DNA of 64,000 nt, taken from the NCBI GenBank assembly GCA_963726775.1, contig CAVSDL010000001.1, positions 1,302,001 to 1,366,000 of the forward strand. The letters are read 5' to 3'. Both the position numbers and the translations under genes were made by a program. This DNA comes from CAIWHR01 sp963726775. Lineage in GTDB: Bacteria > Pseudomonadota > Gammaproteobacteria > Burkholderiales > Casimicrobiaceae. Shown in pieces: positions 51,110 to 59,502 of the stretch (the first letter of the stretch is position 1; each line of letters begins with the position of its first letter). The notes under the pieces were generated by a model. That model saw only the letters and a list, made by a program, of their open reading frames with translations, was not told where the DNA came from and ran no database searches.

Positions 51110-52204
51110 GTGAAACACGTGCCAGTGCCCACCGGCGACCCCGCCAAGAGCGCCTATCCCGGGCTCGAAATCCTTGCGACGGCAGTGCTTCTGCTCGACC
51201 CTGGGCGGACGATCGTCTACGCGAACCCCGCCGCGGAAAACCTGTTCGAGCTGTCGAGGAAGCATCTGGTCGGCCACCGGGCAAGCAATGTTTTCGCCGA
51301 TGCCGCCCACCTCGATGCCGCGATCGGCAAGGCCATCGCAAGCGATGCCACGTACACGGAGCAGGAAGTGGAGCTCGGCGTCGTCGCCAAGCCCAGGCTT
51401 CACCTCACGTGCACGGTTTCGCCGGTGCAGGTGAATGACGCGGCGTTGCTGCTCGAATTCCGGCACATCGACCAGCAGTTGAAGATCGCGCGCGAAGAGC
51501 GACTCCTCGAGCAGCAGCAGGCCAATCGGGAGCTGATACGAAGCCTCGCGCACGAAATCAAGAATCCGCTGGGCGGCATTCGCGGCGCGGCGCAGCTCCT
51601 CGAACGCGAGCTCGACCGCCCGCCGCTGATCGAGTACACGCAGGTGATCATCGGCGAGGCCGATCGGCTGCAATCGCTCGTCGATCGGCTGCTGACCCCG
51701 CACCGGGCGCCCACCTACCGGCGCACGAACATCCACGAGCTCGTCGTGCGCGTCAAGGGCGTCGTGCAGGCGGAGTTTCCGCAGGTCATGATCCTTTCGG
51801 ATTTCGACAGCAGCCTGCCGGAATTCGACGCGGACCCGGAGCAGCTGCTGCAGGCCGCGCTCAACATCGTCCGCAACGCGGCGCAGGCGCTGGTCGGCAC
51901 CACGGCGGATCCGCAGATCCGGGTCGTGACCCGGGTCGCGCGCTACGTGACGCTCGCCAGGAAACGCCACCGCCTCGCGGTCGCGCTGTCGATCGAGGAC
52001 AACGGACCGGGAATACCGGAATCGATTCGCGACCGGATCTTCTATCCGCTCGTGTCCGGACGCGCGGGCGGCACCGGACTCGGTCTCACGCTGGCGCAGA
52101 CGTTCATCGCCCAGCACGGGGGTACCGTCGAATGCGAGAGCACGCCGGGCCGCACGGTATTCACGATTCTTCTGCCGCTGGAGTTCGGACGCGCCGGCGC
52201 GTAG
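51110..52204 (+). CDS. glnL: Nitrogen regulation sensor kinase NtrB
   Basis: This 364-residue cytoplasmic histidine kinase/phosphatase interacts with PII. A PAS domain (about 15-125: ILATAVLLLDPGRTIVYANPAAENLFELSRKHLVG) is followed by the dimerisation/phosphoacceptor helix with H148 in RSLAHEIKNPLGGIRGAAQLL. The HATPase domain has ALNIVRNAAQAL (N box), SIEDNGPGIPESIRDRIFYPLVSG (G1/F) and GTGLGLTLAQTFIAQHGG (G2). The start is GTG 51110. It lies 58 bases before glnG and phosphorylates it under nitrogen limitation. Confidence 0.95.
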   Translation: MKHVPVPTGDPAKSAYPGLEILATAVLLLDPGRTIVYANPAAENLFELSRKHLVGHRASNVFADAAHLDAAIGKAIASDATYTEQEVELGVVAKPRLHLTCTVSPVQVNDAALLLEFRHIDQQLKIAREERLLEQQQANRELIRSLAHEIKNPLGGIRGAAQLLERELDRPPLIEYTQVIIGEADRLQSLVDRLLTPHRAPTYRRTNIHELVVRVKGVVQAEFPQVMILSDFDSSLPEFDADPEQLLQAALNIVRNAAQALVGTTADPQIRVVTRVARYVTLARKRHRLAVALSIEDNGPGIPESIRDRIFYPLVSGRAGGTGLGLTLAQTFIAQHGGTVECESTPGRTVFTILLPLEFGRAGA

Positions 52205-52262
52205 ATTGTCATTCGAGAGATGAATGCACGCATACGACCATGAACCGCCGGGAAGTGCCGCG

Positions 52263-53690
52263 ATGAAGCCCGTCTGGATCGTCGACGACGATCGTTCGAT
52301 TCGCTGGGTGCTGGAAAAGGCGCTCGCGCGGGAAGGCATGCCGTACAAGTCCTTCTCGTCCGCCTACGAAGTGTTGCAGGCACTGGCGGTCAGTCAGCCG
52401 CAGGTCCTCGTATCCGACGTCAGGATGCCCGGCGAGTCGGGCCTCGTGCTCCTCGACAAGGTGAAGGAGCGCTTCCCGCATATTCCGGTCATCATCATGA
52501 CCGCGTACTCCGACCTCGACAGCGCCGTGGCCGTGTTTCAGGGTGGTGCATTCGAATACCTGCCGAAACCGTTCGACATCGACCACGCGCTTGCGCTCAT
52601 CCGCCGCGCGACGACCGAGACGCCATCGTCGACGCCGGCCGCGGTCGCAACGGCGGAAACACCCGAAATGCTGGGCCACGCCCCCGCCATGCAGGAAGTG
52701 TTCCGCGCCATCGGCCGGCTGTCGCAGTCGAGCGCGACGGTGCTGATCACCGGCGAATCGGGAACGGGCAAGGAACTCGTCGCGCGCGCGCTGCACCGAC
52801 ACAGCCCGCGCGCCGCCGGCCTGTTCGTGGCGATCAACACGGCGGCGATCCCGAGGGATCTGCTCGAATCCGAGCTCTTTGGTCATGAGCGTGGTGCCTT
52901 TACGGGCGCCCAGGCGGCGCGGCGCGGACGCTTCGAGCAGGCCGAGGGCGGCACGCTCTTTCTCGACGAAATCGGCGACATGCCGCCGGAGCTCCAGGTC
53001 CGCCTGCTGCGGGTGCTTTCCGATGGCGAGTATTACCGCGTTGGCGGCCATGCACCGCTGAAGTCGAGCGTCCGCGTGATCGCGGCGACGCATCAGAATC
53101 TCGAGGAGCGCGTCCGATTGGGCCTGTTCCGCGAAGATCTGATGCATCGGCTCAACGTGGTCCGACTGCGATTGCCGCCCCTCTGCGAGCGACAGGAGGA
53201 CATCGCGCCGCTCGCGCGGCACTTTCTGCAAAAGAGCGCGCGCGAACTCGCTGTGGAACCGAAGCTGCTGTCCGACGATGTGTTGAAGGTACTCGCGGCG
53301 TTTTCGTTTCCCGGCAATGTGCGTCAGCTCGAGAACATCTGCCACTGGCTTACGGTCATGGCTCCCGGGCAGCGCATCGGCGTCGCGGATCTTCCGCCCG
53401 AAGTGCGGGACACGCCGCGCCACGCTCCCGCCGGCGGCGGCGAATCGAACTGGGAACAGGCCCTCGATCGCGAACTGGCCCAGGCGCTCGCGGGCGGCGA
53501 GCCCGCCGTAGGCGACCGACTCGAAAGGGAATTCGAGAAGACGCTGATCCTCGGCGCGCTCGCGCATACCGGCGGGCATCGGATGGAAGCCGCGCAACGG
53601 CTGGGCTGGGGCCGCAACACGCTGACGCGCAAGATCCAGGAGCTCGGGCTCGAACCGGAACTGAGGCGGCCCGCCCGCCCGGGCGATTAG
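52263..53690 (+). CDS. glnG: Nitrogen regulator NtrC, sigma-54-dependent activator
   Basis: This 475-residue response regulator has a receiver domain with D10, phosphoacceptor D52 (SDVRMPG) and K102 in PKPF. An AAA+ domain follows, with Walker A GESGTGK (164-170), the sigma-54 contact loop GAFTGA (211-216) and Walker B GGTLFLDEIGD. The C-terminal Fis-type HTH reads EFEKTLILGALAHTGGHRMEAAQRLGWGRNTLTRKIQELGLE. The ATG at 52263 has GGGAAG upstream. It is transcribed with glnL and is expected to act on the glnA enhancer about 3.5 kb upstream. Confidence 0.96.
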   Translation: MKPVWIVDDDRSIRWVLEKALAREGMPYKSFSSAYEVLQALAVSQPQVLVSDVRMPGESGLVLLDKVKERFPHIPVIIMTAYSDLDSAVAVFQGGAFEYLPKPFDIDHALALIRRATTETPSSTPAAVATAETPEMLGHAPAMQEVFRAIGRLSQSSATVLITGESGTGKELVARALHRHSPRAAGLFVAINTAAIPRDLLESELFGHERGAFTGAQAARRGRFEQAEGGTLFLDEIGDMPPELQVRLLRVLSDGEYYRVGGHAPLKSSVRVIAATHQNLEERVRLGLFREDLMHRLNVVRLRLPPLCERQEDIAPLARHFLQKSARELAVEPKLLSDDVLKVLAAFSFPGNVRQLENICHWLTVMAPGQRIGVADLPPEVRDTPRHAPAGGGESNWEQALDRELAQALAGGEPAVGDRLEREFEKTLILGALAHTGGHRMEAAQRLGWGRNTLTRKIQELGLEPELRRPARPGD

Positions 53691-53807
53691 CGGATTCGCG
53701 ATCGCGGGTGCATGGATGCGGCGGCGCGACTTTGCGCTATGCCCCGATCACGATTTTCCCGCAATGCCCGGTCGGTCCGTCGTTTCCGGACCGGACAGCG
53801 GAAATCG

Positions 53808-54584
53808 TCACGGAGCGATTTCGGCGACCACGGGCGCATGGTCGGATGGTTTCGCGCCCTTGCGCGCATTGCGATCGATACGACAACCGGTGCATTTCGC
53901 GGCGAGCGCCGGCGACAGGAGGATATGGTCGATGCGCAGACCCCGGTTTTTCGGGAAAGCAAGCTGCCGGTAGTCCCACCAGCTGAATAGATTCGCCGGC
54001 TGATCGAACAGCCGGAATCCATCATTCAACCCCAGGCCGAGCCAGCTGCGGAAAATCGTTCGCTCCCGATCGGTGCACAATACCTGCCCACGCCAGAGCT
54101 CGGGATCGTGAACGTCGCGGTCCTCGGGCGCGATGTTGAAATCGCCGGCTACGGCGAGCAACGGGTGCCGCGCGACCTCGTCGCGGAGCCACTCGGTCGC
54201 GGCACGACACCAATCGAGCTTGTAGCGGTACTTGTCGGAGTCCACCGCCTGCCCGTTGGGCACGTAGAAATCGATGATTCGAATGCCGGCGACCGTCGCC
54301 GCGATGACGCGCTTCTGCTCGTCGGCGAAGTCCGGGATTGCGGCGATGACGTTCGTCGCGGCACCGATTCCATCGCGCAGGAGCAGCGCAACACCATTGT
54401 AGGTACGCTGGCCCGAGTACTGCGCCGCATAGCCGGCGCCGCCAAGTTCGATGTGCGGAAACTTCGCATCCTCCATCTTGGTTTCCTGCAGACAGACGAT
54501 GTCGGGCCTTTCCGACGCGAGCCAATCCAGGACCCGCGGCAGTCGCATGTTCAGCGAATTGACGTTCCAGGTGGCAATTTTCAA
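53808..54584 (-). CDS. xthA: Exodeoxyribonuclease III
   Basis: This 258-residue Mg-dependent AP endonuclease and 3'-exonuclease works in base-excision repair. It begins KIATWNVNSLNMRLPRVLDWL. The catalytic E34 is in CLQETKMED, AVAGDFNIAPEDRDVHDP carries the Asp/Asn pair, LRIDHILLS the second Asp and PSDHAPVVAE the catalytic histidine. The start codon appears to be TTG at 54584, because no ATG precedes the conserved K-I-A-T-W; the product would still begin with Met. It is convergent with glnG. Confidence 0.95.
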   Translation of the reverse strand: MKIATWNVNSLNMRLPRVLDWLASERPDIVCLQETKMEDAKFPHIELGGAGYAAQYSGQRTYNGVALLLRDGIGAATNVIAAIPDFADEQKRVIAATVAGIRIIDFYVPNGQAVDSDKYRYKLDWCRAATEWLRDEVARHPLLAVAGDFNIAPEDRDVHDPELWRGQVLCTDRERTIFRSWLGLGLNDGFRLFDQPANLFSWWDYRQLAFPKNRGLRIDHILLSPALAAKCTGCRIDRNARKGAKPSDHAPVVAEIAP

Positions 54585-54887
54585 GCTGCTCTCACCGCTC
54601 TAAGGCTGCGTCGGGTGCCGAAAAAGGATTCCGTGAGGGCGAATCGGGGCAATTGTCGCGGCACACGCCGCGGTTGATCGACGGCGGAGCCGCGAATGCC
54701 GCTTGCCATTCGTGGTGTCATCTCGGCGGCCGGGCACGCGCGGCCACACGGTCGCCTTGCATCGTCGTGCCAAGGGAGCGTCTGCGCGTCGCCCTCGTTG
54801 CGTCGGCTCGCCCCAGTCGCATCCCCACTCGCTGCGCTCGCGGGGCCCCTGCTCCTCGGCTCGCGTCGCTGCTCCCGGCTCGCGCCG
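54585..54887. other. 303-base GC-rich intergenic region with GCGAGC-type sequence repeats
   Basis: No gene is supported. From about 54780 to 54890 the sequence is a run of similar short blocks (on the minus strand GCGAGCCG, GCGAGCGCAGCGAGTGG, GCGAGCCGACG). It resembles degenerate repeats common in high-GC betaproteobacteria but is distinct from the 187-bp family. Short open frames here are compositional. Confidence 0.4.
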
Positions 54888-55487
54888 CTACTGTTTGGGA
54901 TAGTTGGAGGCCGGCGCGCCGAGGACTTGCGGCGTCTCAACTGGAGTGGCGGCAGGTTCCGGAGGCGCCTTGCCAGCGGGCACTCGCTTCGGCGGGGGCG
55001 TTTTCGGGTAGCCGGCCTCGTCGAGCGCGGCCTGCCATTGGGGTTCGCTGTAGCCTTTGATGAAGTTCTTGTCGCCGACCTGCAGCACGGGCACCCGCAA
55101 TTCCCCGGTCGCTTTCGAGAGCAGTTCCGCACCCTGGGGCGTGTCGGCGGCAACGGTCGTAAACGGCACGCCGCGGCGATTCAGGAGCGTCTCGGCGCTG
55201 GTGCAAACGACGCCGCAGGCGAACGTATAAAGCGTCACCGGAAAACGTTCCTGCGCCTGCCGCGCGGCAAGCGGGAGATCGTCATTTTCGATGAGGTTGG
55301 CCCCGAGCCGCTTCGCCTCGACGCCATAATAGCCACGCGGGGGCATCCGGTCCGAATAGACCACGCTACCGTCCTTGTCGATATAGCGGTATACCTGCTG
55401 CTGGGCGATTGCACCGGTCGCGGCGATCGTCGCAGCGGCGACGACGAGGCACCAAGCGAGCGCGTAACGTCGGGTTGCGCGTACCAT
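54888..55487 (-). CDS. Exported DUF4124-glutaredoxin-like protein
   Basis: This 199-residue protein has a signal peptide (YALAWCLVVAAATIAATGAIA, cleaved near residue 28), then a DUF4124 motif QQVYRYIDKDGSVVYSDRMPP (about 29-50). A glutaredoxin/thioredoxin-like domain follows (about 82-160: FPVTLYTFACGVVCTSAETLLNRRGVPFTTVAAD and LRVPVLQVGDKNFIKGYSEPQWQAALDEAGYP). The CxxxC arrangement (CGVVC) replaces the usual CxxC, so redox activity is uncertain. The C-terminal tail is Pro/Ala-rich. The ATG at 55487 has a very strong AGGAGG. The partner is unknown. Confidence 0.87.
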   Translation of the reverse strand: MVRATRRYALAWCLVVAAATIAATGAIAQQQVYRYIDKDGSVVYSDRMPPRGYYGVEAKRLGANLIENDDLPLAARQAQERFPVTLYTFACGVVCTSAETLLNRRGVPFTTVAADTPQGAELLSKATGELRVPVLQVGDKNFIKGYSEPQWQAALDEAGYPKTPPPKRVPAGKAPPEPAATPVETPQVLGAPASNYPKQ

Positions 55488-55499
55488 GATTTATCCTCC

Positions 55500-57551
55500 T
55501 CAGGCCGGATTCACCATTCCATTATGACGCAGAAGCGCATCGATTTGGGGTAGTCGCCCGCGGAAGGCCACGAACGAATCCAGGGCCGTCCGGCTGCCGC
55601 CTCGCGCGAGCACCTCCTCGCGGAACTTCGCCCCGGCGGCGGGCGAAAGCACGCCCATCTCCTCGAACAGTCCGTAGGCGTCCGCGGACAGCACTTCGGC
55701 CCACTTGTAGCTGTAGTACCCCGCCGCGTAACCGCCTGCGAAAACGTGACCGAACGAGTGGATGAATCGGTCGTAGGGCGGACGCTGCACGACCGCGGTG
55801 TCGCGCCGCACGGCATCCAGTACGGTTTGCGGCGATCCAGCGCCGCGCGGGTCGAACGCCGAATGCACCAGCATGTCGAAGAGAGCGAATTCCAGATCCC
55901 GGACCATGTCCATGCCGCTCTGGAAGTTCCTGGCGGCACGCATTCTGTCGAACAATGCGCGCGGCAGCCGTGCGCCGGTTTCGACATGCGCGGATATCCG
56001 CGAAATCACCTCCCACTCCCAGCAGAAGTTTTCCATGATCTGGCTCGGCAGCTCGACGGCATCCCATTCGACGCCCTGGATGCCGGACAGGCCGGCCACG
56101 TCCACACGGGTCAGCAACTGGTGCAGCCCGTGGCCGAACTCATGAAAGATCGTAATGACCTCCTCGTGCGTGAAAGTCGCGGGCTTGCCGTCGACGGGCG
56201 CCGAGAGATTGCATGTCAGGTACGCAACCGGATGCTGTACGCGGGCGTTGACGAGGCGACGGTTGATCGCGTCGTCCATCCATGCCCCGCCCTGCTTGCC
56301 GGCACGGGCGTAAAGATCGAGATAGAACTGGCCGAGCAGCACGCCGGAGGGGTCCGCGATTTCGAAAAAGCGCACGGCGGGGTGCCACGAGGCGGCTTCT
56401 GCCTCGCGGATCACGATGCCGTAGATCGTCTCGACGACGCGGAAGAGGCCGGCGAGCACGGTGCTCTCGGGAAAGTACGAGCGGACCTCCTGGTCCGAAA
56501 ACGCATAGAGCTTCGTTTTGAGCCGTTCGGACGCGTAGGCAAGATCCCAGGCTTCCAGCGCGTCCTGTCCGAGTTCGGCGCGGGCGAATGCGGCGAGCTC
56601 GGCAAGATCGCGTTCGGCAAATGGCTTGCCGCGCCGGGCGAGGTCGCGGAGGAAGCCCAGTACTTCATTCGCGTCCTGCGCCATTTTCGGGACCAGCGAC
56701 AACTCGGCGAAATCCGGAAATCCCAGAAGCTCCGCGGCCTCGCGGCGCAATTCCAGGATGCGCCGGACGATCGGGGTGTTGTCCCATTCGGGGTTCGCTC
56801 CGAGGTCGGAGGCCCGCGTCGCATAGGCGCGATGCAACGTCGCGCGCAGCGAACGGCTGTCGGCATACATCATCACGGGCCGGTAGCAGGGCATCCGCAG
56901 CGTAAGCTTCCAGCCGGATTTGCCGTCGGCTTGGGCGGCGGACCGGGCTTCGGCCAGCACCTCGCGCGGGACGCCCGCAAGATCGGCTTCGTCGTCGACG
57001 ACGAGCGACCAAGCGTTGGTCGCGTCCAGCACGTTGTCGTCGAAATGCGCCGACAGAGTTGCGAGTTCCTCCTCCACCACCTTGAGACGGGCCTTTTCGC
57101 CGACCGCGAGCTCCGCGCCGCCCAATCGGAAGTCGCGCAGCTCGTTGTCGACCCGCTTCTTCCCGGTGGCATCGAGTGTCGCAAACGCGGGCGATGCGGC
57201 AAGCGCCTTGTACCGGCCGTAGAGGCGGACATCCTGAGCGAATTCGGCATAGAACGCCGTGATCTTCGGCAGGTTGGCGTAGTAGACCTCGCGCAGCTCG
57301 GGTGTGCTGACGACCGCATTGAGATGAGCGACGGCGCCCCAGGCGCGCTCGGCTCGGTCCAGCACATCCGCCAGCGGCTCCACGACCGTAGCCCAGGTCG
57401 CAGGTCGCGAATCGGCGGCAACAGCCTCCGTCGTGGCGCGGGCCTCGGCGAGCAGGGAGTCGATAGCGGGGGAAACGTGCTCGCTGCGGATCGCATCGAA
57501 GCGCGGCAGACCGGTGAAATCGAGCAGCGGGTTGGATTGGGTGGCGGACAT
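55500..57551 (-). CDS. prlC: Oligopeptidase A (M3 family zinc metallopeptidase)
   Basis: This 683-residue cytoplasmic peptidase degrades signal peptides and small peptides. The zinc site HEFGH (about residue 468) is in EEVITIFHEFGHGLHQLLTR, with the third ligand Glu in GVEWDAVELPSQIMENF. The N terminus MSATQSNPLLDFTGLPRFDAIRSEHV and the C-terminal GGYAAGYYSYKWAEVLSADAYG match OpdA/PrlC. The ATG at 57551 overlaps the murU stop. The much longer frame on this strand comes from read-through into the murU region and is not real. It is downstream of murU in a minus-strand operon. Confidence 0.95.
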   Translation of the reverse strand: MSATQSNPLLDFTGLPRFDAIRSEHVSPAIDSLLAEARATTEAVAADSRPATWATVVEPLADVLDRAERAWGAVAHLNAVVSTPELREVYYANLPKITAFYAEFAQDVRLYGRYKALAASPAFATLDATGKKRVDNELRDFRLGGAELAVGEKARLKVVEEELATLSAHFDDNVLDATNAWSLVVDDEADLAGVPREVLAEARSAAQADGKSGWKLTLRMPCYRPVMMYADSRSLRATLHRAYATRASDLGANPEWDNTPIVRRILELRREAAELLGFPDFAELSLVPKMAQDANEVLGFLRDLARRGKPFAERDLAELAAFARAELGQDALEAWDLAYASERLKTKLYAFSDQEVRSYFPESTVLAGLFRVVETIYGIVIREAEAASWHPAVRFFEIADPSGVLLGQFYLDLYARAGKQGGAWMDDAINRRLVNARVQHPVAYLTCNLSAPVDGKPATFTHEEVITIFHEFGHGLHQLLTRVDVAGLSGIQGVEWDAVELPSQIMENFCWEWEVISRISAHVETGARLPRALFDRMRAARNFQSGMDMVRDLEFALFDMLVHSAFDPRGAGSPQTVLDAVRRDTAVVQRPPYDRFIHSFGHVFAGGYAAGYYSYKWAEVLSADAYGLFEEMGVLSPAAGAKFREEVLARGGSRTALDSFVAFRGRLPQIDALLRHNGMVNPA

Positions 57552-58333
57552 CAGGGAAATGTTCTCCTCGGAGTTGTCGCGGATCGAGTCCGCAGGGCGG
57601 CATCCAGCCGTGCCAGCTCGTCCGGGGTGCCGACGTTCGCCCACGGGCCCGTGTACAACTCGCCGCTCACGAGGCCCGCGGCGATCCATTGTCGGAAGAG
57701 CGGAAGCAACTGGCACCTGGATCCGCGCGGAAGTTCGCGGAAGAGAGCGGTGTCGTAGACGCCGATATTGCCGAAGGTTCGGCGGCCTGAACCTGCGCGC
57801 ATCGCTTGATCGTCGGCGATGCGCAGCGACCCGACCGGGACACCCCGGCCGGAGGAATCCTGCCCGCTCTCGTCGAGCGTGAAATCCCCGGACGGATGGT
57901 ACGGCGGGTTGGGCACCATCACGAGATGAACGCGCGGCGCAGCCGCCTCGCCCGCCATCGCCGCTGCGCGCGGCAGGAGCGTTGCATAGTCGAATTCCGT
58001 CCAGATGTCGCCGCTCACGATCAGCGCGGGACCGGGCGGCAGCAGCGGCAATCCGGTCGCGATGCCGCCGGCGGCCTCGTAGGCTTGCGGCTCGAACGAC
58101 CAGCGCAGCGTCACGCCGAAAGCGGCGCCGTCGCCCAGCGCGGCGACGAGGCGTTCCGCAAGATGCGCTGCATTGATCGCGATGTCGCGGATGCCGGCGC
58201 GGGCGAGCGCCTCGATCTGCCATGCGATCAGCGCCTTGCCGCCGACCTGCAGCAGCGGCTTCGGCAGGGCATCCGACAGCGGCCGCATACGCTCGCCGCG
58301 GCCCGCGGCGAGGATCATGGCGGCCATCGTCAT
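57551..58333 (-). CDS. murU: N-acetylmuramate-alpha-1-phosphate uridylyltransferase (MurU-like nucleotidyltransferase)
   Basis: This 260-residue sugar-phosphate nucleotidyltransferase begins MAAMILAAGRGERMRPLSDALPKPLLQVGGKALIAWQIEALARAG, with the G-x-G-x-R-x-x-P-x-T-type signature. Further segments are PALIVSGDIWTEFDYATLL, NPPYHPSGDFTLDESG and the C-terminal GPWANVGTPDELARLD. Association with amgK, eight bases upstream, indicates the AmgK-MurU peptidoglycan-recycling route, which converts recycled MurNAc to UDP-MurNAc and bypasses de novo synthesis. The stop overlaps prlC. Confidence 0.92.
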   Translation of the reverse strand: MTMAAMILAAGRGERMRPLSDALPKPLLQVGGKALIAWQIEALARAGIRDIAINAAHLAERLVAALGDGAAFGVTLRWSFEPQAYEAAGGIATGLPLLPPGPALIVSGDIWTEFDYATLLPRAAAMAGEAAAPRVHLVMVPNPPYHPSGDFTLDESGQDSSGRGVPVGSLRIADDQAMRAGSGRRTFGNIGVYDTALFRELPRGSRCQLLPLFRQWIAAGLVSGELYTGPWANVGTPDELARLDAALRTRSATTPRRTFP

Positions 58334-58340
58334 ACGTGCT

Positions 58341-59375
58341 TCAGGACGTGTAACCCGTGACGGGAGAGCGACGCTCGAGTTCGTCGATCAGAGCGAGCAG
58401 CGGCCCCAGCGCCCGGTAGCGCGCGCACGCGGCGCGCAGGTACGCCATCACCCGTGGCATCGCGGCGAGATAGGCGGTCTTGCCGTCGCGGTGGCACAGC
58501 CGGGCGAAAATGCCGAGCACCTTCAGTTGCCGCTGCACGCCCATCCACTCGAAATCGCTCCAGAATGCTCCGAAGTCCGGGGCGACCGGGAGCCCCTTCC
58601 GGCGCGCCCGCTCCCAGTAACGCGCTGCCCAGTCGATCTGCAGTTCCTCGTCCCACGCGATGTAGGCGTCGCGCAGCAGGGACACCAGATCGTAGGTGAT
58701 GGGACCGGTCACCGCGTCCTGGAAATCGAGCACGCCGGGATTCGGGTCGGCGACCATGAGGTTGCGCGAATGGTAGTCGCGATGGACGTAGACGCGCGCC
58801 TGCGCCAGGTTGTTGTCGAGGATCAGCCGGAACGCCCGCGCGAGCGCTTCCGCCTGCGCGGTCCCGATCGTCTGGTTCAGATGCTTCGCCACATACCAGC
58901 TGGCGAACAGGTCCAGCTCGCGCGCGAGCATCGCCTCGTCGTAGAGCGGCAGTTCGTTGTCGCGTGTCGCACACTGCCAGCGAATCAGGGCATCGATCGC
59001 CTCGGAGTAGAGCTGCGGCGCCGATGCGGAGTCGAGCGCTTCCAGATAGGTCACGGTGCCGAGATCCGCAAGCAGCAGAAATCCGCGGTCCAGGTCCTGG
59101 GCAAGCACGTCCGGCGCATGAACGTCAGCGGCGCGCAGCAGGCGCGCAACGTGGACGAATGGCCGGCAATTTTCCATCGGCGGCGGCGCGTCCATCGCGA
59201 TCAGCGTCGGGCGGCCGCGCCACGGCGCCGATGGCGTGATGCGAAAGTAACGCCGGAAACTCGCGTCGGCGGAGGCGGGTTCGGTCGCGAATTCGCGCGT
59301 GCCGAGCGTGGCGGCCGTCCACGCGCAAAGCGCGGCCAGACGTGCTTCGGGAGATGCCTGATCGGCGGATGGCAT
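58341..59375 (-). CDS. amgK: N-acetylmuramate/N-acetylglucosamine kinase (AmgK, APH-fold)
   Basis: This 344-residue aminoglycoside-phosphotransferase-fold kinase makes anomeric MurNAc-1-phosphate (and GlcNAc-1-phosphate) for MurU. The start is ATG 59375 (MPSADQASPEARLAALCAW). Motifs are ASADASFRRYFRI (N lobe), the catalytic loop VYVHRDYHSRNLM, with D and N, then PGVLDFQDAVTGPITYDLVSLLRDAYI (Mg-binding DFQDA). It is followed by murU and prlC on the same strand and diverges from lptD. The recycling pair is known to give intrinsic fosfomycin tolerance in pseudomonads. Confidence 0.93.
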   Translation of the reverse strand: MPSADQASPEARLAALCAWTAATLGTREFATEPASADASFRRYFRITPSAPWRGRPTLIAMDAPPPMENCRPFVHVARLLRAADVHAPDVLAQDLDRGFLLLADLGTVTYLEALDSASAPQLYSEAIDALIRWQCATRDNELPLYDEAMLARELDLFASWYVAKHLNQTIGTAQAEALARAFRLILDNNLAQARVYVHRDYHSRNLMVADPNPGVLDFQDAVTGPITYDLVSLLRDAYIAWDEELQIDWAARYWERARRKGLPVAPDFGAFWSDFEWMGVQRQLKVLGIFARLCHRDGKTAYLAAMPRVMAYLRAACARYRALGPLLALIDELERRSPVTGYTS

Positions 59376-59447
59376 CGCGAAGGCGGGATTGCACGGCGGC
59401 GGCATGCGGCGGGGCGCCGCCCCGCACGAGCGCAGCGGGCAGCAGGC

Positions 59448-59453
59448 TAGAAT
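59448..59453 (+). promoter_or_regulatory. Candidate lptD promoter -10
   Basis: TAGAAT at 59448-59453 is a good -10 hexamer; the -35 region is not convincing. It overlaps a possible lptD ATG at 59452, which favours the downstream ATG at 59503 as the real start. Confidence 0.4.
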
Positions 59454-59502
59454 GGCGCATTTTAGCATCGTGTCCCACCCCCATCCGTCCCCGACCTGGC
59501 GC

